Part shown: positions 36,270 to 45,992 of the stretch, piece after piece
Numbering within the stretch: the first letter of the stretch is position 1
Layout of the letters: each line of letters opens with the position of its first letter
Source of the DNA: Mayamaea pseudoterrestris
Taxonomy: Eukaryota > Bacillariophyta > Bacillariophyceae > Sellaphorales > Sellaphoraceae
Direction of reading: 5' to 3'
Assembly: GCA_027923505.1 (NCBI GenBank)
Contig: BROI01000018.1
Coordinates: forward strand, 434,001-498,000
DNA: 64,000 nucleotides
Notes under the pieces: generated by a model
Databases searched by the model: none
Seen by the model: only the letters and a program-made list of their open reading frames with translations
Told to the model about the DNA's origin: nothing
Made by a program: the position numbers and the translations under genes

Positions 36270-39200
36270 GCGTTTGAATGGATGGCACCTGTGGGCTGAG
36301 ACTGGTGACAAGTTGTCACCAAATACATTGCCATCCCCTGAGACACCAGCCAAGCCTACCATCTTGTAGCGCAGCCTGAATAATGATGTTGGCACCATTC
36401 TGATGTAATTTGGGCACCTACAGGGCTTGCTGTAGGGGCGTTTGAATGTCATGGCATCTGCGGGCTGAGACTGGTGACAAGTTGTCACCAAATACATTGC
36501 CATCCCCTGAGACACCAGCCAAGCCTACCATCTTGTAGCGCAGCCTGAATAATGATGTTGGCACCATTCTGGTGTAATTTGGGCAACTACAGGGCTTGCT
36601 GTAGGGGCGTTGGAATGTCATGGCATCTGCGGGCTGAGACTGGTGACAAGTTGTCACCAAATACATTGCCATCCCCTGAGACACCAGCCAGGCCTACCAT
36701 CTTGTCGCGCAGCCTGAATAATGATGTTGGCACCATTCTAGTGTAATTTGGGCACCTACAGGGCTTGCTGTAGGGGCGTTTGAATGGCATGGCACCTATA
36801 GGCTGAGACTGGTGACAAGTTGTCACCAAATACATTGCCATACCCTGAGAAACCAGTCAAGCCTACCATCTTGTAGTGCAGCCTGAATAATGATGTTGGC
36901 ACCATTCTGGTGTAATTTGGGCACCTACAGGGCTTGCTGTAGGGGCGTTTGAATTGCACCTGTGGGCTGAGACTGGTAACAAGTTGTCACCAAATACATT
37001 GCCATCCCCTGAGATGCCAGCCAAGCTTACCATCCTGTACCGCAGCCAAAACAATGATGTTGGCACCATTCTGGTGTAATTTGGGCACCTACAGGGCTTG
37101 CTGTAGGGGCGTTTGAATGGCATGGCACCTGTGGGCTGAGACTGGTGACAAGTTGTCACCAAATACATTGCCATCCCCTGAGACACCAGCCAAGCCTACC
37201 ATCTTGTAGCGCAGCCACAAAAATGATGTTGGCACCATTCTGGTGTAATCTGGGCACCTACAGGGCTTGCTGTAGGGGCGTTTGAATGTCATGGCATCTG
37301 CGGGCTGAGACTGGTGACAAGTTGTCACCAAATACATTGCCATCCCCTGAGACGCCAGCCAAGCCTACCATCTTGTAGCGCAGCCTGAATAATGATGTTG
37401 GCACCATTCTGGTGTCATTTGGGCACCTACAGGGCTTGCTGTAGGGGCGTTTGAATGTCATGGCATCTGCGGGCTGAGACTGGTGACAAGTTGTCACCAA
37501 ATACATTGCCATCCCCTGAGACGCCAGCCAAGCCTACCATCTTGTAGCGCAGCCTGAATAATGATGTTGGCACCATTCTGGTGTAATTTGGGCACCTACA
37601 GGGCTTGCTGTAGGGGCGTTTGAATGTCATGGCATCTGCGGGCTGAGACTGGTGACAAGTTGTCACCAAATACATTGCCATACCCTGAGACACCAGCCAA
37701 GCCTACCATCTTGTAGCGCAGCCTGAATAATGATGTTGGCACCATTCTGATGTAATTTGGGCACCTACAGGGCTTGCTGTAGGGGCGTTTGAATGTCATG
37801 GCATCTGCGGGCTGAGACTGGTGACAAGTTGTCACCAAATACATTGCCATCCCCTGAGACACCAGCCAAGCTTACCATCTTGTAGTGCAGCGTGAAAATG
37901 ATGTTGGCACCATTCTGATGTAATTTGGGCACCTACAGGGCTTGCTGTAGGGGCGTTTGAATGGCATGGCACCTGTGGGCTGAGACTGGTGACAAGTTGT
38001 CACCAAATACATTGCCATCCCCTGAGACACCAGCCAAGCCTACCATCTTGTAGCGCAGCCTGAATAATGATGTTGGCACCATTCTGGTGTAATTTGGGCA
38101 CCTACAGGGCTTGCTGTAGGGGCGTTTGAATGTCATGGCATCTGCGGGCTGAGACTGGTGACAAGTTGTCACCAAATACATTGCCATCCCCTGAGATGCC
38201 AGCCAAGCTCACCATCCTGTAGCTCAGCCAAAAAAATGATGTTGGCACCATTCTGGTGTCATTTGGGCACCTACAGGGCTTGCTGTAGGGGCGTTTGAAT
38301 GTCATGGCATCTGCGGGCTGAGACTGGTGACAAGTTGTCACCAAATACATTGCCATCCCCTGAGACACCAGCCAAGCCTACCATCTTGTAGCGCAGCCTG
38401 AATAATGATGTTGGCACCATTCTGGTGTAATTTGGGCACCTACAGGGCTTGCTGTAGGGGCGTTTGAATGTCATGGCATCTGCGGGCTGAGACTGGTGAC
38501 AAGTTGTCACCAAATACATTGCCATCCCCTGAGACACCAGCCAAGCTTACCATCTTGTAGCGCAGTAAAAACAATGATGTTGGCACCATTCTGGTGTCAT
38601 TTGAGCAACTACAGGGCTTGCTGTAGGGGCATTTGAATGTCATGGCATCTGCGGGCTGAGACTGGTGACAAGTTGTCACCAAATACATTGTCATCCCCTG
38701 AGATGCCAGCCAAGCTTACCATCCTGTAGCGCAGCCTGAATAATGAGGTTTGCACCATTCTGATGTCATTTGGGCAACTACAGGGCTTGCTGTAGGGGCG
38801 TTTGAATGTCATGGCACCTGTGGGCTGAGACTGGTGACAAGTTGTCACCAAATACATTGCCATCCCCTGAGACGCCAGCCAAGCTTACCATCCTGTAGCG
38901 CAGCCAAAACAATGATGTTGGCACCATTCTGGTGTAATTTGGGCACCTACAGGGCTTGCTGTAGGGGCGTTTGAATGTCATGGCATCTGTGGGCTGAGAC
39001 TGGTGACAAGTTGTCACCAAATACATTGCCATCCCCTGAGACGCCAGCCAAGCCTACCATCCTGTAGCGCAGCCTGGATAATGATGTTGGCACCATTCTG
39101 GTGTAATTTGGGCACCTACAGGGCTTGCTGTAGGGGCGTTTGAATGGCATGGCACCTGTGGGCTGAGACTGGTGACAAGTTGTCACCAAATACATTGCCA

Positions 39201-41192
39201 TCCCCTGAGACACCAGCCAAGCTTACCATCTTGTAGCGCAGCCTGAATAATGATGTTGGCACCATTCTGGTGTCATTTGGGCACCTACAGGGCTTGCTGT
39301 AGGGGCGTTTGAATGTCATGGCATCTGCGGGCTGAGACTGGTGACAAGTTGTCACCAAATACATTGCCATCCCCTGAGACACCAGCCAAGCTTACCATCC
39401 TGTAGCACAGCCCAAATAATGTTGTTGGCACCATTCTGGTGTAAATTGGGCAACTACAGGGCTTGCTGTAAGGGCATTTGAATGTCATGGCATCTGCGGG
39501 CTGAGACTGGTGACAAGTTGTCACCAAATACATTGTCATCCCCTGAGATGCCAGCCAAGCTTACCATCCTGTAGCGCAGCCTGAATAATGAGGTTTGCAC
39601 CATTCTTGTGTGATTTGGGCACCTACAGGGCTTGCTGTAGGGGCGTTTGAATGGCATGGCACCAGTGGAAAGACTGGTGACAAGTTGTCACCAAATACAT
39701 TGCCATCCCCTGAGACACCAGCCAAGCTTACCATCTTGTAGCGCAGCCTGAATAATGATGTTGGCACCATTCTGGTGTCATTTGGGCACCTACAGGGCTT
39801 GCTGTAGGGGCGTTTGAATGTCATGGCATCTGCGGGCTGAGACTGGTGACAAGTTGTCACCAAATACATTGCCATCCCCTGAGACGCCAGCCAAGCCTAC
39901 CATCCTGTAGCGCAGCCTGAATAATGATGTTGGCACCATTCTGGTGTCATTTGGGCACCTACAGGGCTTGCTGTAGGGGCGTTTGAATGTCATGGCATCT
40001 GCGTGCTGAGACTGGTGACAAGTTGTCACCAAATACATTGCCATCCCCTGAGACACCAGCCAAGCCTACCATCTTGTAGCGCAGCCTGAATAATGATGTT
40101 GGCACCATTCTGGTGTATTTTGGGCACCTACAGGGCTTGCTGTAGGGGCGTTTGAATGTCATGGCATCTGCGGGCTGAGACTGGTGACAAGTTGTCATTA
40201 AATACATTGCCATACCCTGAGACACCAGCCAAGCTTACCATCCTGTAGCACAGCCCAAATAATGTTGTTGGCACCATTCTGGTGTAAATTGGGCAACTAC
40301 AGGGCTTGCTGTAAGGGCATTTGAATGTCATGGCATCTGCGGGCTGAGACTGGTGACAAGTTGTCACCAAATACATTGTCATCCCCTGAGATGCCAGCCA
40401 AGCTTACCATCCTGTAGCGCAGCCTGAATAATGAGGTTTGCACCATTCTTGTGTGATTTGGGCACCTACAGGGCTTGCTGTAGGGGCGTTTGAATGGCAT
40501 GGCACCTGTGGGCTGAGACTGGTGACAAGTTGTCACCAAATACATTGCCATCCCCTGAGACACCAGCCAAGCCTACCATCTTGTAGCGCAGCCTGAATAA
40601 TGATGTTGGCACCATTCTGGTGTCATTTGGGCAACTACAGGGCTTGCTGTAGGGGCGTTTGAATGTCATGGCATCTGCGGGCTGAGACTGGTGACAAGTT
40701 GTCATTAAATACATTGCCATACCCTGAGACGCCAGCCAAGCCTACCATCCTGTAGCGCAGCCTGAATAATGATGTTGGCACCATTCTGGTGTCATTTGGG
40801 CAACTACAGGGCTTGCTGTAGGGGCATTTGAATGTCATGGCATCTGCGTGCTGAGACTGGTGACAAGTTGTCACCAAATACATTGCCATCCCCTGAGACA
40901 CCATCCAAGCCTACCATCTTGTAGCGCAGCCTGAATAATGATGTTGGCACCATTCTGATGTATTTTGGGCACCTACAGGGCTTGCTGTAGGGGCGTTTGA
41001 ATGTCACAGCATCTGCAGGCTGAGACTGGTGACAAGTTGTCAACAAATACATTGCCATCCCCTGAGACTCCAGCCAAGCATACCATCTTGTAGCGCCACC
41101 TAAAATATGGAGTTGGCACCATTCTGGTGTAATTTGGGCACCTACAGGGCCTGCTGTAGGGGCATTTGAATGTCATGGCATCTGCAGGCTGA

Positions 41193-41217
41193 GACTGGTG
41201 AGAACTTCTCACCAGTC
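41193..41217. repeat. Edge-monomer palindrome with paired changes
   Basis: In this right-edge monomer the central dyad reads GACTGGTGAGAA, one base, then its exact reverse complement: 12-bp arms over 25 bp. Ordinary monomers have GTGACAA/TTGTCAC at the same place, so both arms changed (C to G on one side, G to C on the other) and symmetry was kept. The next monomer (41,364-41,388) keeps the outer arms GACTGGT/ACCAGTC. Confidence 0.8.
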
Positions 41218-41399
41218 ACATTGCAGTTATCGATGACACCAGCCAGGCAAACCATCTTGTAGCGCAGCCTGAAGAATGATGTTGGCACCATTCTTGTGTG
41301 ATTTGGGCACCTACAGGGCTTGCTGTAGGGGCAATATTGAATGTCACCGCATCTGTGGGCTGTGACTGGTGAGTAGTTCTTACCAGTCACATCGCAGTC

Positions 41400-42130
41400 T
41401 TTTACCATGTAGTTGGTAAGCTAGCATTGTTCATCATGCTGCCTCACTTATACCTTGTCTAAAGGTGGCAATGGTTAAAAGACAATCATGGCGTAGTTTG
41501 ATTTGTTTTAATTCTTAAACAGATTATTTTCTATTTGGCACATTTACTCCCACAACTTTTCAATCAATTGAGCTTGCCAAGTTTGTTTGGGTCAGTTGGC
41601 CTTATTAATATCTTGTCCCATGGTGGCAATGTCTGTAATTGATAGGGATGTCCAGAGGACCTGTTGGTGTGGCGTGGCGCCATGATGCTTAGCTATGTGG
41701 AAGCTAGCAGGTTTATTCCTACAATTTGAAGAATGTGCAAGACCGCCAAGTTTCTTGAGGTTTATTCCGCTTGCTTAAAATGATGGGAATGGCCAAAGTT
41801 CTGCGCGTGCTGCCACTGCTGCTGCATAACATACAGTTGCATGGAATACAGCATAATAATATATACTCCTGTTTCACCGGAAAATCATGAGCTGGCCAAA
41901 ATTGTTTGTGTCATAGTATGTTTATACCTTGCCAAATAGTGGATATGTCTAAAAGACAATTAGAGCCAGAGTCTGATTGGTTTGAATCTTCAACAGAGCT
42001 TTCCTCTATTTAGCACATCTACTCCCACAACTTTTTAAAAACTTGAGCTTGCCAGGTTTGTTTGGTTAGTTGGCCTCATTGATATCTTGGCCTATGGTGA
42101 CAATGTTTATAACTTATGGCACCACTGTGA
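41400..42130. repeat. Second, diverged tandem repeat of about 158 bp
   Basis: Five diverged units can be aligned on a GGTGGCAAT-like word at 41,464, 41,622, 41,782, 41,938 and 42,096, giving spacings of 158, 160, 156 and 158 bp. A second anchor, GAGCTTGCCAAG-like, recurs with the same period. Units 1 and 4 are the closest pair (both have AAAAGACAAT and then CTATTT.GCACAT.TACTCCCACAACTT), and units 2 and 5 also pair, so the higher-order period is three units, about 474 bp. The repeat is AT-rich and much older-looking than the 169-bp satellite it borders. The rest of the gap to 42,277 holds nothing recognised. Confidence 0.75.
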
Positions 42131-42277
42131 ATAAACATATGTTGGACTGTAAATTTTGATTCATAGCTTACAATACGTTAACATAAGCTATCGATAGGTT
42201 TGTTGCTTTGATCCATTAGCGACAGACTGCCACAGAACGTAGCGTACATCATCACATGTCATATCGCTGCGCCTTTT

Positions 42278-43163
42278 TTACTTCTTTCGTTGGTACGGTC
42301 CCGCCTCGCGCACATTGGCCATGACCTTGGCTGCGTTTTGCGCAATCTGGTCCCAGTTTCCTTCCGCCACGGCGGTTGGGTCAAACAATGGAGCCACCAA
42401 GCCAACCGAAGCGGCACCCATTTTCAAAAAGTCACCTGCATTGTCCAAGTCAACGCCCGAAGTTGGGTTAATGGCCAAAAAGGGAAGGGCCGAGCTGACT
42501 GCCTTGACCCACATTGGACCTCCAGCGACTCCAGGAAAGAGCTTTTGCAAGGGTGCTCCACATCTGTATGCATTGACAAGTTCTGCAGTGTAATGGAGTG
42601 AACAAGAGGCGAGGTTGAGTTGTAAGTATAAACGAGCTGTCAGGGCCTAGTTGGCGAACATGAGAGCTTCAACACCGCCGTTTCAATGAGCAGCATTCAT
42701 CGTACGTACCAGTGGGAGTCTGACATCCAGGAACGCAAACAATGTTGCGCTCCTTGCACCATTCAATGACATCGGGAAGCATGACGGGTGTGATAATAAA
42801 TTCAGCACCCGCATCAATTGCATCTTCCGCATCCTTGGTCGTCAAAATGGTTCCACATCCTACCATGACATCGCCATCATACTTTTGACGAAAGTCAGTC
42901 AAGTGATTGAGGCAATTAGGAGTCGTAAGTGTAAACTCCACAATCTTGAATCCTCCGTCAATCGCCGCTTGCATGGCCTTTGGACATGCCTCGCTCGTTG
43001 CAGTCCGAAGCACGGCACAGGCGCGAATCTGAGCAAACTTGTCCAGCACCTTTTCAAACGTTTCCGTCGACTGCAAGCGATCCAAGCTGCCGGATGCGGC
43101 AGCGGCAGATGCGAACCGGCGGCTCGTGGAGCGAAGCATGGAGGAGGAGAGTTGGAGCGCCAT
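42278..43163 (-). CDS. EDA: KDPG aldolase (2-dehydro-3-deoxy-phosphogluconate aldolase), probably mitochondrial
   Basis: KDPG aldolase splits 2-keto-3-deoxy-6-phosphogluconate into pyruvate and glyceraldehyde-3-phosphate, the last step of the Entner-Doudoroff pathway. There are two exons: 43163-42710 and 42582-42278, with a 127-bp intron (GTACGT...GCAG, phase 1). Joining them restores TPTE, the conserved PG..TPTE motif, and gives 252 residues. Residues 1-26 (MALQLSSSMLRSTSRRFASA...) form a basic, Ser/Ala-rich presequence without acidic residues, typical of mitochondrial import. Glu76 in IVEFTLTTPN and Lys164 in APLQKLFPG sit where the catalytic Glu and Schiff-base Lys lie in bacterial KDPG aldolases. 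Diatoms are reported to have an Entner-Doudoroff route. KDPGal or 4-hydroxy-2-oxoglutarate substrates are possible for the same fold. It is divergent from the VOC gene. Confidence 0.92.
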
Positions 43164-43591
43164 GGTTTTTATTGCAAAGGAACTGTTTTTTCTTCCTCTC
43201 GTGCTTCTTGTTCGAGGATGTTTGTGGCCTTGAAACCGATGGAGCGCGACGGCGCGGGTTGAAGTTCGCGACCGAAGTTGAATGACGTGAGTACACTTTG
43301 ATGCACACTGGCGGATATGTCAAGTAACGATGCGACGTTTTTCGATTGGTCAATCGACGAAACGAATTGTCGAGAGCAAGCCTGCTTGACATCATACATC
43401 ATACAACATCCCTTTTAGAGCAGCGACAAAGCTTGTTGCTGTAAAGGTGTTTAGAAACAAGCGATTCTTGCCATGGTTTTTTAGGCGGCACTGCAGCAAG
43501 TCGTGGTGCGACGCAGTCTTGAACCCGAAGCTTCCGCTTCGAACGCGCGTGCAGCGTGCAGCAAAATCGTCAAGCAAAAGCTGTCCTCACC
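43164..43591. promoter_or_regulatory. Shared divergent intergenic region
   Basis: These 428 bp separate the KDPG aldolase start (minus) from the VOC protein start (plus) and so hold both promoters and 5' UTRs. Short open frames on both strands look like chance. No obvious TATA box, dyad or RNA gene is visible. Confidence 0.5.
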
Positions 43592-44231
43592 ATGATGCTT
43601 TACAGCCGCCATGTCCTCCGAGCAACAAATCGTTATTATCTGACGACTCGTTTACTCTCGACTAGTCGTCCATTTACGATTCTCGGAGTGCAGCAAATTG
43701 CCATTGGTTGTGAATCTCGAGGACCACTCCGAGCACTTTGGCAAGACATCTTTAACCTCCAACCAGTTGATTCCGTCACTCTACCGTCGGAAAATGTTCA
43801 AGAAGATATTCTGCAGCTAGGTCCAAAGCCGTTTCATGTGGAGATTGACTTAATGACTCCCATTGACGCAGCAAAGAGTCCAAAGGTATGCATGGATATG
43901 GATACGAGTGAATGGAAATGTTGACGCGAACGAACAAGAACAAACCAATGCTTACGACTCTTAATCATTCACGTTGCCACCTTTTAAATAGGTCCACATT
44001 CCTCCACTGAATCATATTGGCTTGTGGGTTGACGATTTGCCGTCAGCTGTATCGTGGATGGAAGCGCAAGGCGTCCGCTTCACGCCAGGAGGCATTCGAA
44101 AGGGAGCAGCTGGCCATAATGTAACCTTTATCCACCCCAAAGGCAATGAGCAAGCTCCAATATGTGGAAACGGAGTCTTGATTGAGTTGGTGCAAGCGCC
44201 AAAGGAAGTCATTGATGCGTTTACAAAGTGA
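43592..44231 (+). CDS. VOC/glyoxalase-fold protein (lactoylglutathione lyase or methylmalonyl-CoA epimerase-like)
   Basis: There are two exons, 43592-43885 and 43992-44231, with a 106-bp phase-0 intron (GTATGC...TAG), giving 177 residues. The N-terminus [20 protein letters not shown] is basic and Arg/Ser/Thr-rich, suggesting mitochondrial import. The body has two beta-alpha-beta-beta-beta VOC modules: [20 protein letters not shown], then [40 protein letters not shown] and [10 protein letters not shown]. The second-module His and the final Glu fit metal ligands of this superfamily; the first-module position that is often His reads Gln here. Bacterial VOC proteins with the same [16 protein letters not shown] signature are usually labelled lactoylglutathione lyase. 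The exact substrate cannot be assigned. Neighbours are the KDPG aldolase (divergent) and a kinase-like gene (convergent, 94 bp apart). Confidence 0.8.
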
Positions 44232-44325
44232 GGCTGTAAAAGGCAATCAACTCGCACCAACAATCAATAATTGAGCAACGACATACCATGGATATAAAAA
44301 ATGCATACAGAAGTATTATTATTCT

Positions 44326-45351
44326 CTATGTTTGTAGTATCTCGCGCTGAGATGTCAGCACTTGATACAAATCGTTGTCCAATGAGTGTGCTGCTAATGC
44401 TTGCGTCAATGCTTTTTCGGCGACGAAGTGCATGGATCGCGGCACCAACGCCAGCATCTCGGAGCAGAATGAATTTGCCAGAGCCATATCGATTGCTGCT
44501 AAAGGCATATATGATGATAGTTTTTTGGCTTCCGTCAAGTCGATTAAAAGTATGTCGCCCGACTGCGAAACAAGTAACTGCACGTCAGTGGTAACCACTC
44601 GTGCTGCCATCATCTCTACTAGTGTCTCCATCAATTGGTTCATTGCTCTGGATCGTGCAGCCAAGTCGCGTATATCGTCTATACTATTCGCGTCATCAAC
44701 AACGACAGGTTCCAAAACCATCATGACTCGTCGCGAGTCACTGGGATACGGCGCCGTGGCCAAGCATCGTTCCACTCCATGGACCGATTGTTGCTCCAGT
44801 TTCTGCAGAATCTTGCACTCCTTGGATATGCTTGCAGCACTTGCAGTCCAGCTAATCTTGACGGCGACTAGCGGTGGCTGTAATGTCGCTTCCTCCTTGT
44901 CATTTTGCATGGAAAAGACGGCTCCGCCACTGCCAGCACCCAACAAAACCGGATGAGTCAGTCGCATTCCACCGTTAACGTCAAGAGGCGTCACAAGCTC
45001 CACAATCTTGTCGTTGCCAAAGTTCCATTGGTAGCTTTCCTGGCCATATGCCGCCGAAGATGATGAAACTGCCATGATGAATAACAAGGCAACCAGACGT
45101 CGGCCAAGCATTCTACGAACATTTTGAGCCACCTCAGCTGGCTGCATGACGATTGAAGCATGTTGAAGGTGGCTCGGGACGTGAGTCTCATGAGAGTTGC
45201 TTGTTATTTCCGGTGATTCCGTTGGACAATGATAAGATACTCGTCTACATAACGAGTCAGATGACGTTGCATACAGCGGCAAGAACGCACATACTCGAGC
45301 ATTCGACAATGACAGAACCAAGATTGTCAGCTTGCTGAGACAATGCGCCAT
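44326..45351 (-). CDS. Kinase-like protein with apparent tripartite thylakoid-lumen targeting
   Basis: From the ATG at 45351 the protein has 341 residues. Residues 1-22 (LTILVLSLSNARVCA) look like an ER signal peptide, and the next residues FLPLYATSSDS put Phe at +1, as in the ASAFAP motif of heterokont plastid proteins. Residues 79-103 (RRMLGRRLVALLFIMAVSSS then SAAYG) form a second, twin-Arg-like signal, as in thylakoid-lumen proteins. The rest resembles a protein kinase core: LLGAGSGGAVFSM (Gly loop), LVAVKISW (Lys165), SKECKIL (Glu178), a catalytic-loop remnant TTDVQLLVSQSGDILLIDLT (Asp256, Asp271). HRD reads TTD and DFG reads DLT, so it may be a divergent kinase or pseudokinase. The frame stays open to 45660 with other ATGs; the signal-peptide logic favours 45351. 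Compartment and activity are inference. Confidence 0.7.
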   Translation of the reverse strand: MAHCLSKLTILVLSLSNARVCAFLPLYATSSDSLCRRVSYHCPTESPEITSNSHETHVPSHLQHASIVMQPAEVAQNVRRMLGRRLVALLFIMAVSSSSAAYGQESYQWNFGNDKIVELVTPLDVNGGMRLTHPVLLGAGSGGAVFSMQNDKEEATLQPPLVAVKISWTASAASISKECKILQKLEQQSVHGVERCLATAPYPSDSRRVMMVLEPVVVDDANSIDDIRDLAARSRAMNQLMETLVEMMAARVVTTDVQLLVSQSGDILLIDLTEAKKLSSYMPLAAIDMALANSFCSEMLALVPRSMHFVAEKALTQALAAHSLDNDLYQVLTSQREILQT

Positions 45352-45992
45352 TAGTTTCTTGGGTGAGCCACGCTGAGTGTGAATTGCTGTTGCTTTTTCT
45401 TTCTTCGGCTGCTCGCTTGGAGACGAGTGGTCGACTCGACGCAGACACGCGCGATGATTGAATCTACAACGGTAGTTGATCATGACCTGAGTAGAATCTG
45501 TCACTGAAATAGTTCCTTCTACATTCTCATACTCTTCATCAGATGATATATTGATGGCATTCAGGGCGAGGGTCGAGATGAGGCGACAGCTTCCGTGTTG
45601 TGTGGCATTGATGCAATCATCGATCACAGCAATCATTTCGCACGAATGAAAAGAATGCAAGGAATGGAATTATCTTACTGTTAGCTATGCGACCGACGCT
45701 CGCACCAATGTTGTGTTTGTTATCCTCGTCGACCCGATGTCATGTTTACCAAACACCGCTTGCATAACAGGTTTGAACAATCGCATGACCCCTCGTTAAA
45801 AAATTGAGCGGTTGTGATTCGCTGGGAACGATCTTAATTGAAGTGCTTTCCGTCAGCAGGAAGTGTGCTTCAGAGTCGGCATCCAGCACTAAAAGTCTGT
45901 ACAATCCTATATCAAAGAGGTTTTTTATTCTTAGTATGCTTACGTATTTAGAAACTACGCTTACTGAGACGGCAATGCGCAGTTGTCATGTT
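45352..45992. other. Intergenic/upstream region of the kinase-like gene
   Basis: The gap between the kinase-like gene and RRP1 (both minus strand) is 641 bp. Its first 309 bp are an in-frame open extension of the kinase-like frame to 45660, which could be translated if an upstream ATG is used but has no conserved features. The rest holds the RRP1 3' UTR and nothing recognised. Confidence 0.45.

Larger units (their letters stand above)
20024..41407. repeat. Tandem array of a 169-bp satellite (interrupted)
   Basis: A monomer of 169 bp repeats head to tail with about 37 copies before the LTR element (to 26,385) and about 70 after it (from 29,413). Constant words include GTAGCGCAGCCTGAATAATG and CATTGCCATCCCCTGAGACA. 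Each monomer holds three dyads: CTACAG..6..CTGTAG; TGGTGACAAGTTGTCACCA (arms TGGTGACAA/TTGTCACCA around one base); and CACCATTCTGGTG. Neighbours are mostly more than 90% alike by eye. The main subtype variation lies just after GTAGCGCAG, reading CCTGAATAATG, CCACAAAAATG or CCAAAACAATG. Monomers in 29,413-36,240 show more small indels than those in 36,270-41,000. The period is nucleosome-sized, as in centromeric and subtelomeric satellites. Because 169 is not a multiple of three, the many 88-codon minus-strand frames are artefacts. Confidence 0.97.

Noticed and set aside
20024-41407. CRISPR-like array
   Set aside because: The repeats are contiguous 169-bp monomers with no unique spacers and no cas genes, in a eukaryotic context with introns.
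20281-41408. About a hundred minus-strand frames of 84-88 codons repeating MSQGMAMYLVTTCHQSQ
   Set aside because: They recur every 169 bp because the satellite does. The period is not a multiple of three, each frame spans about 1.6 monomers in two phases, and the sequence varies without codon pattern.
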